Origin: CAYNFH01 sp964396385
GTDB lineage: Bacteria; Armatimonadota; Chthonomonadetes; Chthonomonadales; CAJBBX01
DNA length: 48,202 nt
Assembly (NCBI GenBank): GCA_964396385.1
Contig: CAYNFH010000019.1
Location: forward strand, 1 to 48,202
Direction: 5' to 3'
Position numbers and translations under genes: made by a program. A model generated the notes under the pieces. The model was not told the DNA's origin, searched no databases, and worked only from the letters and a program-made list of their open reading frames with translations. Position 1 is the stretch's first letter. Every line of letters begins with the position of its first letter. Below are positions 16,377 to 24,897 of the stretch, one piece after another.

Positions 16377-17498
16377 TTGCAGGCGCTTTACTCGGAACAA
16401 CCAGACAACCGGCGCGTGGCGCTCATCAAGAGCCTGACCACCAACAACCGCTTCTATGCCCTCGTCACACCAGAATCCGGTATCCGCAATGCGGACACCG
16501 TGGAGCGCATCCCAGAGGACCTGCTTCTCGGGATCGCCTATCCGTGCCTGGAGGACGGCCTGAACGATTTCGCCGTCATCCGGACCACCTACGAGACCCT
16601 GGACTACTTCCCGGACGACGACGAGATGCGCAAGGAGCTCATGGAGATTGTCGACGATGCCCGCGGCAAACTGATGCGCCGGTTGACCGAGCTCCGAGAC
16701 CGGATTGCTTCCGGATACGCCGTCTTTCTGGGCACGGATCTGAACGAGTTCAAGGCCTACGCGCTGGACATCATGAGCCGGGGCTATCCCCGTCGCAATC
16801 TGGATAGCATGATGAAGCTGAACGTCTTCGCGTCCGTCGCGGCGGCGGAGGGCCACGAAAACGGCAGTGAGCCGTACTATCGATACGAGTTCCGTCCGGA
16901 GTTTCAGGAGCGCGAGCTCATCTCCCTCCCTCCCCGCGAGTTCGTCGCGACGATGTTCCGGGACCTCCTGGCGAGCGTCCTGGACGACGCCAACTATCAG
17001 AGCAAGTACACCTTCGATCGCAATGTCTTCCAGAAGTTCATTGCCCTGATGTTCATCAACTATGCCACGACGGACCCCATGTTTTACGGAACCAACAGGG
17101 CCGATTACGGTGTCTCGGAAGATAAGGAAATGGATCGCACGCCGCTCTACATGGCCGTAGGGCGGGAGCTGCGCCAGGTAGAAGCCCACCTCGCCGCTGC
17201 CGACCGCTCGGCGGCCGGAATAGAGGAGCCGCTCACCGTCCCGCACGGGGAGGAGCCGGTTATCCAGCTTCCGGCCGCGCTGGTGCATGAGGACGCGCTA
17301 CTGGGCCCTATCTCCGCGGTGTGCGCCGCGGCACAGCAGCTTTGCAAGAGCGACGATAGAGAGGCAGTAAAGCTCGCGGGAATGATACTCTCGGAATCGT
17401 CTCGTCTGGTGCAGGAGCTCAAGCGGCTGGGAATAGTGTCCCCGTTTGCCTACGACCCGGGATCTCCGAACGACCGGGGCTGCGACCCCCAGGGTTGA
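16377..17498 (+). CDS. Hypothetical cytoplasmic protein
   Basis: 373 residues. The start is probably the TTG at 16377 (AAAGAGA just upstream). It is soluble and mostly helical. Segments include LVTPESGIRNADTVERIPEDLLLGIAYPCLEDGL, an acidic helix EEMRK-like region and a C-terminal helix SSRLVQELKRLGIVSPFAYDPGSP. No catalytic motif or known domain is recognised. The last codon region overlaps the TTGACA of the shc promoter. It is separated from the upstream gene by 25 bases and may be in the same transcript. Confidence 0.7.
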   Translation: MQALYSEQPDNRRVALIKSLTTNNRFYALVTPESGIRNADTVERIPEDLLLGIAYPCLEDGLNDFAVIRTTYETLDYFPDDDEMRKELMEIVDDARGKLMRRLTELRDRIASGYAVFLGTDLNEFKAYALDIMSRGYPRRNLDSMMKLNVFASVAAAEGHENGSEPYYRYEFRPEFQERELISLPPREFVATMFRDLLASVLDDANYQSKYTFDRNVFQKFIALMFINYATTDPMFYGTNRADYGVSEDKEMDRTPLYMAVGRELRQVEAHLAAADRSAAGIEEPLTVPHGEEPVIQLPAALVHEDALLGPISAVCAAAQQLCKSDDREAVKLAGMILSESSRLVQELKRLGIVSPFAYDPGSPNDRGCDPQG

Positions 17499-17524
17499 CA
17501 GGACAATATGGTCGCCGCTACAAT
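17495..17524 (+). promoter_or_regulatory. Strong sigma70-type promoter upstream of shc
   Basis: A perfect TTGACA (17495-17500), an 18-base spacer and TACAAT (17519-17524). The -35 box contains the stop codon of the preceding gene. It is the best consensus promoter in the window and probably drives the hopanoid block. Confidence 0.75.
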
Positions 17525-17832
17525 ACCGGGTATAGCATCACGAGCGGGATGAAGAGGCTGCCAGCCGGCATTGCGCAGATGTCGGAACCAGCGCCCGTGG
17601 ACGCGCGCTCTCCTCGCTGAACTGAACCACCGGCAATATGGCACGGCGGCTGTTATCCGGGACCCCTTTCCGGAGTGCTCGGCCGCAATCCATCCATCAT
17701 CACGTCCTCGCGCCTGGCTGCGCGGGAGACCGACGCAAGGACCGTGATAGAGCGATCGTGAACCCTAGACAAATCCAAGAAACCGCGTTTCTATCAGCAT
17801 ACGCCATCACGCGGCCCGGTGTGTCCATCCCC
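17525..17832 (+). other. Long leader between promoter and shc start
   Basis: About 300 bases separate the predicted transcription start from the chosen shc start. Frame-compatible upstream starts exist (ATG 17638, GTG 17758), but the protein they would add is not typical of the family and no good ribosome site is seen. No known riboswitch, repeat or gene was recognised here. Confidence 0.5.
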
Positions 17833-19797
17833 ATGGACATCGCGCCGGAGGCCGTCGACGACGCCATCTCCCGCGCGCGAGACTGGCTGCTCAGCATTCA
17901 GCAGGAAGACGGCCACTGGGTAGGAGAGCTGGAAGGCGACTCCATCCTTGAGACCGAGTATGTCCTGCTGTTCCAGTTCCTGGGCAATCCGAACCGCGCC
18001 AAGCTCCAGAAGTTGTGCAATTACGCCATCCGGCACTGGCAGCAGGAGGATGGCGGCCTGCCTATCTTCCCCGGCGGTCCATCGGACGTTAGCGCTTCGG
18101 TCAAAGCTTACTTCGCCTGCAAGCTGGCGGGATTCGGCGCGGAAGAGCCGTTCATGGTCCGCCTACGGGACGCTATCCTCCGCATGGGCGGTGTGACGCG
18201 CTGCAATACTTTCACCAAGCTCTACCTCTCCATTTTTGGCCAGTATGATTGGGACGGCGTTCCTACTATCCCGCCGGAGCTCTTTCTCGCGCCCACCTGG
18301 TTCTACATCAACATCTACGAGATGTCGTCCTGGTCGCGCGCGATACTGGTCCCCCTGGCAATAATCAACGCGTACCGTCCCTACCGCCCGGTCCCATCGG
18401 AGTGCGGCATCGATGAGCTTTTCGTGGGAGGACGCCGCGGCCGCCACCTGCGATTGCCGTGGGATGAGCGCACCGTAAGCTGGAAGAACGCCTTCCTGGC
18501 GATAGACAGGGCATTGAAGGTATATGACCGCAGCCCGGTAAAGCCCCTGCGCAAACGCGCCCTCCGGGCCTCCGAGCGCTGGCTGCTTGACAGGCAGCAC
18601 GGGAGCGGCGGGCTGGGCGCTATCTTCCCGGGAATGACCCACGCCATCATGGCCTACAAATGCATGGGGTATCCGGACGACCACCCGGCCGTTCAGCACG
18701 AGCTGCGGGAGCTTGCCAAATTCGAGATCGAAGAAGGGGACGAAATCCGCCTTCAGCCCTGCTTCTCGCCGATATGGGATACCGCCATCGCCATTAATGC
18801 GCTCATCGACAGCGGGATGCCTGCCGACGATCCCGCCATCCGCCGCGCCGCCGAATGGCTCCTGAACCGGCAAACCCGGAGTAAGGGCGACTGGTCGGTC
18901 CGCCTACAGGACACAGAGCCGGGCGGTTGGTTCTTTGAGTACGAGAACGAGTACTATCCGGACGCGGACGATACGGCGATGGTGCTCATGGCCCTCTACA
19001 AGACGTACTGCCCGGAAGGCCAACCGTGGACCAGCGCGCCGGGCCGTGTGCGTGAGGCCATGCGCCGCGGTCTGGAGTGGATCTTTGCCATGCAGAACAA
19101 CGATGGCGGCTGGAGCTCCTTTGATCGGGAGAACAACCGCACGCTCCTGGAGTTCATCCCGTTCGCGGACCACAATGCGATGCTGGATCCCTCCTCCGCG
19201 GACATCACGGCCCGCGTCCTGGAGATGGTGAGCTACTACGGCTATGACACGGAAGACCGCCGCATCCAGCGCGCCATCGCGTACCTTCGAGAGGAGCAGG
19301 AGGAGGACGGCTCCTGGTTCGGGCGGTGGGGCACCAACTATATCTACGGCACCTGGCAGGTGCTGAGGGGCCTGGCGCGCATCGGAGAGGATGTGCGCAC
19401 GGCTCTCTGCCAGCGGTCGGCGGGGTGGCTGAGGAACGTCCAGAACGCCGACGGAGGCTGGGGCGAGACCTGCCGCTCCTATGAGGATCCCATCCTGTAC
19501 AAGGCCAAGGGGCCTAGCACGGCCTCGCAGACGGCCTGGGCGCTGATGGGGCTGCTTAACGCGGGGGACACGCGCAGCATTGAGGTTCGGCGCGGCGTCG
19601 AGTACCTGATCCGGACCCAGCGGCCGGATGGCTCGTGGGAGGAGCCGTGGTTTACGGGCACGGGCTTCCCCCAGGTTTTCTACCTCCGCTACCATCTTTA
19701 CTGCCACTATTTCCCCTTGTGGGCCATGGGCCAGTACCGGACCCATACTAGCGGGCGGCACCGGCGCCGCCGCGTGGAGCCCGAGCTGGTGGACTAG
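17833..19797 (+). CDS. shc: Squalene-hopene cyclase
   Basis: 654 residues from ATG 17833, matching the family length of about 630-660. The catalytic acid motif DADD is at residues 377-380, close to its place in characterised enzymes, which supports this start. Many QW-type repeats are visible (QQEDGHWVGELEGD, QNNDGGWSSFD, QNADGGWGE, QRPDGSWEEPW). The enzyme converts squalene to hopene and hopanol at the membrane. It is the first gene of the main hopanoid block behind a strong promoter, with hpnH 89 bases downstream. Also known as hpnF. Confidence 0.97.
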   Translation: MDIAPEAVDDAISRARDWLLSIQQEDGHWVGELEGDSILETEYVLLFQFLGNPNRAKLQKLCNYAIRHWQQEDGGLPIFPGGPSDVSASVKAYFACKLAGFGAEEPFMVRLRDAILRMGGVTRCNTFTKLYLSIFGQYDWDGVPTIPPELFLAPTWFYINIYEMSSWSRAILVPLAIINAYRPYRPVPSECGIDELFVGGRRGRHLRLPWDERTVSWKNAFLAIDRALKVYDRSPVKPLRKRALRASERWLLDRQHGSGGLGAIFPGMTHAIMAYKCMGYPDDHPAVQHELRELAKFEIEEGDEIRLQPCFSPIWDTAIAINALIDSGMPADDPAIRRAAEWLLNRQTRSKGDWSVRLQDTEPGGWFFEYENEYYPDADDTAMVLMALYKTYCPEGQPWTSAPGRVREAMRRGLEWIFAMQNNDGGWSSFDRENNRTLLEFIPFADHNAMLDPSSADITARVLEMVSYYGYDTEDRRIQRAIAYLREEQEEDGSWFGRWGTNYIYGTWQVLRGLARIGEDVRTALCQRSAGWLRNVQNADGGWGETCRSYEDPILYKAKGPSTASQTAWALMGLLNAGDTRSIEVRRGVEYLIRTQRPDGSWEEPWFTGTGFPQVFYLRYHLYCHYFPLWAMGQYRTHTSGRHRRRRVEPELVD

Positions 19798-19886
19798 GGC
19801 AGTGCCTCGGACAAATCGTTCGGGGATCTCTCACTTTGATGCTTTAGCAGCGCCGGCTTCGGACCGCGGCGCTGGGAGGACGTACG

Positions 19887-20888
19887 ATGCGATTTCCTAT
19901 TGGCTTCACCATGGCGCAGGCCAAGCACCGCGCAAAGATGACCAAGCTCGGCCTGAAGCGGTATCCCACTGTGCTGATGCTGGAGCCACTCTATACCTGT
20001 AACCTGGCCTGCATCGGCTGCTCGGTGGAGCGGCACACGGGTAAGCTGAAGGACCGCATGCCGCTCGAGGCCTGCTTCAAGGCGGTGGAGGACTGCGGCG
20101 CGCCGATCATCAACCTGTGCGGCGGCGAGCCTACCCTCTATCCGGAGCTGCCGGAGCTGGTGCAGGGCCTCATCGACCGCGGCAAGTACATCATCTGCTG
20201 TACCAACGCACTCAAGCTGGACACCAAGGTCTTTGGCAAGATCCCGCCGCACCCGCAGTTCTTCCTCATGATCCACCTCGATGGGATGCGGGCCACCCAC
20301 GACTATGTGTGCAACCGCGAAGGTGTCTTTGACCACGCGGTGAAGATGATCCGCGAGGCCAAGAAGCTGGGATACGTAGTGATGGTCAATACCACCGTCT
20401 TCAAGGAGACGGCCGTGGGCGAAGTCGAGGAGATGTGCAAGCTCGCCGAAGAGCTCCGCACCGACGGAATTCTGCTCTCTCCCGGCTACGAGTACGAGAG
20501 CGTGGACGCGGACATCTTCCTGACCAAGGAGCAGATCCACGAGAAGTTCCAGGCCATCCGCAGCTTCTCCGGCAAGTACAAGATCAACGCCACGCCCATG
20601 TTCCTGGAGTTTGCGGCCGGCCTGCGCGAGCTGCCGTGCGCGCCCTGGTCTACGGTGAACTACACGCCCAACGGCTGGAAAGCTCCTTGCTACCTGGTGG
20701 GCGAGAAGTTCATTTCGGACTGGGAGACCTTCTGGAACGACACGAACTGGGAATACTGGGAGAGCCGAATCGACGGCCGGTGCCAGAACTGCAAGATGCA
20801 CAGCGGCTTCGAGCACAGCGCGGTCGAGGAGGCCATGAAGAGCCTCAAGGGTAAGCTGCAACTGGCGGCGTGGTCGTTATCCAAGTAG
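19887..20888 (+). CDS. hpnH: Adenosylhopane synthase HpnH (radical SAM)
   Basis: 333 residues, ATG at 19887 with GGGAGG upstream. The radical-SAM cluster motif is CNLACIGC (Cys38, Cys42, Cys45), with a GGEPTL motif after it. A C-terminal region with Cys-rich CQNCKMHSG fits the HpnH/SPASM-like end. Members add a 5'-deoxyadenosyl group to diploptene, the first step of side-chain formation in extended hopanoids. Order shc-hpnH-hpnA is typical of hopanoid clusters. Confidence 0.96.
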   Translation: MRFPIGFTMAQAKHRAKMTKLGLKRYPTVLMLEPLYTCNLACIGCSVERHTGKLKDRMPLEACFKAVEDCGAPIINLCGGEPTLYPELPELVQGLIDRGKYIICCTNALKLDTKVFGKIPPHPQFFLMIHLDGMRATHDYVCNREGVFDHAVKMIREAKKLGYVVMVNTTVFKETAVGEVEEMCKLAEELRTDGILLSPGYEYESVDADIFLTKEQIHEKFQAIRSFSGKYKINATPMFLEFAAGLRELPCAPWSTVNYTPNGWKAPCYLVGEKFISDWETFWNDTNWEYWESRIDGRCQNCKMHSGFEHSAVEEAMKSLKGKLQLAAWSLSK

Positions 20889-20890
20889 GA

Positions 20891-20960
20891 GTTGATGGTT
20901 GATGGCTGATGGTTGATGGACCGGACCCCTCACCATCAACAATCAACTATCAACCATCAA
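20891..20960. repeat. Quartet repeat element between hpnH and hpnA (complementary arms)
   Basis: Heptamers GTTGATG, GTTGATG, GCTGATG, GTTGATG (20891-20918), a 14-base core with ACCGGACCCC, then CCATCAA, CAATCAA, CTATCAA, CCATCAA (20933-20960). The arms are reverse complements. The element starts two bases after the hpnH stop and ends two bases before the hpnA ATG, so it fills the whole gap. Confidence 0.95.
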
Positions 20961-20962
20961 CC

Positions 20963-21961
20963 ATGAAGGTACTCGTTACCGGCGCCAGCGGCTTTGTGGG
21001 CAGCCACGTGGCCCAGGCGCTGGTGGAGCGCGGCGACACAGTGCGGGCCCTGGTGCGCGATCCCGCCCGGGCCGGTAATCTGGCCGCGCTGGACTGCGAG
21101 CAGATAAAGGGCGACCTTCGAGACCCCGATTCCCTCCGCGCCGCCCTCGCCCGCTGCGAGGCCCTCTTCCACGTTGCGGCAGACTACCGCCTCTGGTCCA
21201 GGGACCCGCAAGAGCTGTACCTCAGCAACGTAGAGGGCACCCGCAACATCCTCCGCGCGGCGCTGGATGCCGGTATCCGGCGGATTGTGTACACCAGCAC
21301 AGTGGGGGCGCTGGGGAACCCGGGCGATGAGACGCCCGGCACGGAAGAGACGCCAGTCGGCCTCGCCGACATGGTGGGCCACTACAAGCGCAGCAAGTTC
21401 CTGGCGGAGCAGGAGGTACTCCGGTTCCAGCAGGAGTGCGGGTTGCCGGTGGTGATCGTGAACCCCAGCACGCCCGTCGGGGACCGAGACGTAAAGCCAA
21501 CGCCCACCGGCCAGATAGTGGTCGACTTCCTGAACCGCAGGCTACCGGCGTTCATCGACACGGGCCTGAACCTGATCGACGTGCGCGACGTTGCGCGAGG
21601 GCACCTGCTGGCGCTGGAGAAGGGCGTGCCGGGCCGCAAGTACATCCTGGGCAACCGGAACATCACGTTACGTGGAATTTTGGACCTGTTATCTTGTATA
21701 ACAGGGATGCCCGCGCTGCGCCGGCAAATGCCCTACGGGGTGGCGTATGGCGCGGCCAGAGTGGACACCTGGCTCTTCGGTACCGTACTTCGGCGGACGC
21801 CGCACATCCCGCTGGAGGGTGTCCTGATGGCCCGAAAGAAGATGTACTTCGATTCCGCTCGCGCCGTGCGGGAGCTCGGTCTTCCGCAGTCGCCGGTGGA
21901 GGACGCGCTGTCCCGCGCCGTAGACTGGTTTCGCGCGAACGGGTACGTAACGAGGAAATAA
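20963..21961 (+). CDS. hpnA: Hopanoid-associated sugar epimerase HpnA
   Basis: 332 residues. An NAD(P)-binding Rossmann motif TGASGFVG is at residues 6-13; the SDR catalytic pair YKRSK (Tyr141, Lys145) and the Ser/Thr in YTSTVG are in place. It belongs to the NAD-dependent epimerase/dehydratase group found next to hpnH in hopanoid clusters; the reaction is not settled. The ATG at 20963 follows two bases after a CCATCAA array, with no Shine-Dalgarno sequence. A longer frame upstream would translate the repeat. ispH follows after 2 bases. Confidence 0.95.
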   Translation: MKVLVTGASGFVGSHVAQALVERGDTVRALVRDPARAGNLAALDCEQIKGDLRDPDSLRAALARCEALFHVAADYRLWSRDPQELYLSNVEGTRNILRAALDAGIRRIVYTSTVGALGNPGDETPGTEETPVGLADMVGHYKRSKFLAEQEVLRFQQECGLPVVIVNPSTPVGDRDVKPTPTGQIVVDFLNRRLPAFIDTGLNLIDVRDVARGHLLALEKGVPGRKYILGNRNITLRGILDLLSCITGMPALRRQMPYGVAYGAARVDTWLFGTVLRRTPHIPLEGVLMARKKMYFDSARAVRELGLPQSPVEDALSRAVDWFRANGYVTRK

Positions 21962-21963
21962 GT

Positions 21964-22878
21964 ATGCAGACAAAGCGGCGGGTGACGCTGGCCAAGGAAG
22001 TAGGGTTCTGCTTCGGCGTGAAGCGGGCGATTAACCTCACCCGGCAGGCGCTGGCGGAGCGCGATAACGTGTTTATCCTGGGCGATCTCGTCCATAACAA
22101 GCGAGTTACCGAGGAGCTGGAGGCCAAGGGCCTCCGGAAGGCGGGCGACTACGCGGACGAGAAGGGCGGCACCATGGTTATCCGCGCCCACGGCCTGCCC
22201 AAGGCCAAGGTCCAGGAGGCCCGGAGCCGCGGTCTGGAGATCGTGGACGCCACCTGTCCCATCGTTCTCCGCGCTCAGGAGGCCGCCCAGGCGCTGGAGA
22301 AGCGCGGCTGCCAGGTGGTTATCATCGGCGACCGCAACCACGCGGAGATCAAGGGCATCCTCGGCGCGCTCGAGAACCCGGCTCTGGTGATCGACAGCGT
22401 GCAGGAACTCCGCGAAGCCAAGGCGTCCCACCGGCTGCTGCGCAAGGTCGGCGTTATCTTCCAGACCACTCACGCCCTTGAGTTGTGCCGCGAGATCATG
22501 AACGAGCTGGTCTTCATGTGCAAAGAGGTCCAGATCATTAACACCATTTGCCGGCCGGTGCAGAACCGCCAGGACGATGCCCTGGACCTCGCGGAGAAGG
22601 TGGACCTCATGATTGTGGTCGGCAGCCGCACCAGCGCCAACACCATGGAACTCGCCGCGCTCTGCCAGCACCACAACCCCCACACCGTGCAGATCCAGAA
22701 TGCAGACGAGCTCTCCATCGAAGACTTCGACTGGGCCGAGCACATCGGCATCGCCTCGGGCCTTTCCACTCCGGAGGACCTGGTTGAGGGCGTGCGAGCC
22801 AAGATTATGAGCTACGACGGTCCCGTCCGCTCCGGCGGGAAGCCGGATCCCTCCCGTTACGCGCTGCATGTCCACTGA
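21964..22878 (+). CDS. ispH: 4-hydroxy-3-methylbut-2-enyl diphosphate reductase (IspH/LytB)
   Basis: 304 residues. ATG at 21964 with GAGGA upstream. The three cluster-binding cysteines are Cys16 (GFCFGVKRA), Cys98 (DATCPIV) and Cys196 (NTICRPVQNRQ). The AHG motif (IRAHG) and the TSANT segment are also present. It catalyses the last step of the MEP pathway, giving isopentenyl and dimethylallyl diphosphates. Its place between hpnA and hpnG links precursor supply to hopanoid synthesis. Confidence 0.97.
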   Translation: MQTKRRVTLAKEVGFCFGVKRAINLTRQALAERDNVFILGDLVHNKRVTEELEAKGLRKAGDYADEKGGTMVIRAHGLPKAKVQEARSRGLEIVDATCPIVLRAQEAAQALEKRGCQVVIIGDRNHAEIKGILGALENPALVIDSVQELREAKASHRLLRKVGVIFQTTHALELCREIMNELVFMCKEVQIINTICRPVQNRQDDALDLAEKVDLMIVVGSRTSANTMELAALCQHHNPHTVQIQNADELSIEDFDWAEHIGIASGLSTPEDLVEGVRAKIMSYDGPVRSGGKPDPSRYALHVH

Positions 22879-23635
22879 CCCGGTCATCGGCATCGTAGTC
22901 GCCGTTCAGGAAGAGTGGAAGGCGGTCAGCGGCAGGCTGACCGCCTTCTCTTATGAGCGCACCGGCGGCCTGCTTACGGGCCGCGGCATCGTGCGCGGCA
23001 AGAGTGTTGCGCTCATCAAGTCCGGCATGGGCGCGGCTCGCGCCGCTTCGGCTACGGAGACGCTCATTTCTCGCGCCGGCCCGGCCGCCATTCTCGTATG
23101 CGGCTTCTGCGCGGGGCTTGATACCTCCATTCGGCCGGGGGATCTCGTGCTCGCGGACCGCGTGTACGAGGCTGCTACTGACCGGTGCCAGGCTGCCGAC
23201 CCGGAGCTCCTGTCCGCGGCGATGCGGGTGGCAGAAATCGGCGCTAGGATAGGTGGTATCGTAACCTGCCCGGAGGTCGCAACACGCGCCGTGGACAAAC
23301 GCCGACTTCAACGCGAAGGGGCAGCCGCACTGGACATGGAATCGTACGGGGCGGCTGGCGCGGCCGTCAAGGCGGGTGTCCCCTGGCTCGCCGTTCGGGC
23401 CGTCACGGACGCACTGGAGGACGACCTTCCCTTCGACTTCTCCTCGTTCGCCGGGCCGGAGGGAGAGGTGGCGAGGTCCCGCATCGCATTCGCCGCGCTG
23501 CTCCACCCGTGGAAAGTGCCCGCCCTGATACGACTCGGCGCTCGGTCCGCCGTCGCGGCGAGGAATCTGGCCGCGTTTGTTGAAGATTGGGTAGAGGCTT
23601 TCCCCACGTGCATTCCTGGTCTGTCGGCGCCCTAG
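22868..23635 (+). CDS. hpnG: Adenosylhopane nucleosidase/phosphorylase HpnG
   Basis: 255 residues; overlaps the ispH end by 11 bases. It is a nucleoside phosphorylase/MTA-SAH nucleosidase-like fold, with the N-terminal GIVVAVQEEWKAV, the ILVCGFCAGLDTSIRPGDLVLADRVY loop, LDMESYGAAGAA (substrate-binding Met-Glu) and the VRAVTDALEDD catalytic Asp. HpnG-type enzymes release adenine from adenosylhopane to give the ribosyl intermediate. Context (shc-hpnH-hpnA-ispH) supports this over a general purine role. Confidence 0.9.
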   Translation: MSTDPVIGIVVAVQEEWKAVSGRLTAFSYERTGGLLTGRGIVRGKSVALIKSGMGAARAASATETLISRAGPAAILVCGFCAGLDTSIRPGDLVLADRVYEAATDRCQAADPELLSAAMRVAEIGARIGGIVTCPEVATRAVDKRRLQREGAAALDMESYGAAGAAVKAGVPWLAVRAVTDALEDDLPFDFSSFAGPEGEVARSRIAFAALLHPWKVPALIRLGARSAVAARNLAAFVEDWVEAFPTCIPGLSAP

Positions 23636-24897
23636 TTTTCCTCATAGCGCATATATCCGGCGGTCACGGCTCGCTCGCCGTGGAGGACGCGGTTCGCGCA
23701 GCCCTCGCGAACAGCCCCAGGCTCCGCGCGGCCCGCTTCCAGGCCGAAGCCACACAGGCTCAAACGGATAGGGATCGGCCGGTGGCGCGCCCAACGGTGA
23801 CGGCGCAGGCTCAAGGAACGCTCCAGGGGCCGCGGGTCACCTTTCCGCGTGCGGGAGACGGCGACGCCACCGTGCTGCCGGAGCGCTACGGCAAGCTGGA
23901 GCTGGACGTGGACCAGCCCCTGTTTCACGCGGGAATGGGCGCCGCACGCGAACGATTTGGCGCGCAAACAAAGGCGACGGAATGGGAGGAGAAGAAGGCG
24001 GAAAACGACTTGATCCTCGACGTCCGCCGGGCCTATTTTCAGCTTCTCACCGCCCAGGAGATGCTTCAGCAGGCTCAGAGGGGAGTGGACCTGGCCCGCA
24101 AGCATCGGGACCTCGCCCGCACCATGCTGGAGGCCGGCACCGCTATGGAGCGCGACGTCAAGGCATCGGATGCGCAATTGGCGGAGACGGAGCAGGGCGT
24201 GCTGCGCGCAGAGAACGGCGCTGCCGAAGCGCGCGCCAACCTTAACCGCCTGCTTGGCCGGGATCCTGGCGCGCCGTTGGAGGTCGCCCCAGCTCCACCC
24301 ACGCCGTCCATTCCGGACTCGCCCGACGCTGCCGTCCGCAGCGCGCTGGAGCGCCGGCCGGAGATCCGGCAGCTTGAAGAGGAGCTGCGCGCCGCACGAG
24401 CAGGAGCATTCCTCGCGTCCACTCAGAACCAGCCCGCACTCTCCGCCCGCGCTGTCGCGGCGACCCAGACGCCGTCCGCGTTCGTCAAATCAGACTACTT
24501 CGCAGCGAGTCTGGTAGTGACCTGGAACCCGTTCGACGCCGGCAAGACTCGGGCCGATGTTCGGGAAGCCCGTGCCAGGGCGTTGCAGCTCGAAGCGCTG
24601 CTGGAGGATGCGCGGCTGGGAATCCGCGTGGAGACGGAGAAGTCCTGGAGGGACATGCGGGAGGCAGCCGGCCGGCTGGAGGCTGCCGCCCGGCAGGTCG
24701 CTTCCGCGGAGTCGGCGGCAGACGTCTCGGAGCTTCGGTACCAGGCGCGGATCGCAACTCAACTGGAGGTCTCCGGCGCCTTGAACGACGTGGCGCGCGC
24801 CCGCGCGGCGCGATCGCAGGCTCTGTTCGACCTGCATGCGGCAGCCGCGGAGCTCGCGCACGCTTCCGGCGCGGACGTGGAGGACCCGGCACGGTGA
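23608..24897 (+). CDS. TolC-family outer membrane efflux protein
   Basis: About 429 residues from GTG 23608 (AGAGG ten bases upstream); an in-frame TTG at 23587 is the alternative. Signal-like N-terminus (SVGALVFLIAHISGGHG), then two outer-membrane-efflux repeats of long heptad-containing helices (SPRLRAARFQAEATQAQ ... QQAQRGVDLARKHRDLARTMLEAGTAMERDVKASDAQLAETEQG, and the equivalent RRPEIRQLEEELRAARA... second half). It forms the outer channel of a tripartite pump with the next genes. It overlaps hpnG and the adaptor (GTGA). Confidence 0.9.
   Translation: MHSWSVGALVFLIAHISGGHGSLAVEDAVRAALANSPRLRAARFQAEATQAQTDRDRPVARPTVTAQAQGTLQGPRVTFPRAGDGDATVLPERYGKLELDVDQPLFHAGMGAARERFGAQTKATEWEEKKAENDLILDVRRAYFQLLTAQEMLQQAQRGVDLARKHRDLARTMLEAGTAMERDVKASDAQLAETEQGVLRAENGAAEARANLNRLLGRDPGAPLEVAPAPPTPSIPDSPDAAVRSALERRPEIRQLEEELRAARAGAFLASTQNQPALSARAVAATQTPSAFVKSDYFAASLVVTWNPFDAGKTRADVREARARALQLEALLEDARLGIRVETEKSWRDMREAAGRLEAAARQVASAESAADVSELRYQARIATQLEVSGALNDVARARAARSQALFDLHAAAAELAHASGADVEDPAR

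Noticed and set aside
21685..21705. Hairpin CCTGTTAT-CTTGT-ATAACAGG inside hpnA
   Set aside because: Encodes normal HpnA residues (LDLLSCITG) in a conserved region; the 8-bp stem is plausible by chance and nothing else supports a regulatory role.
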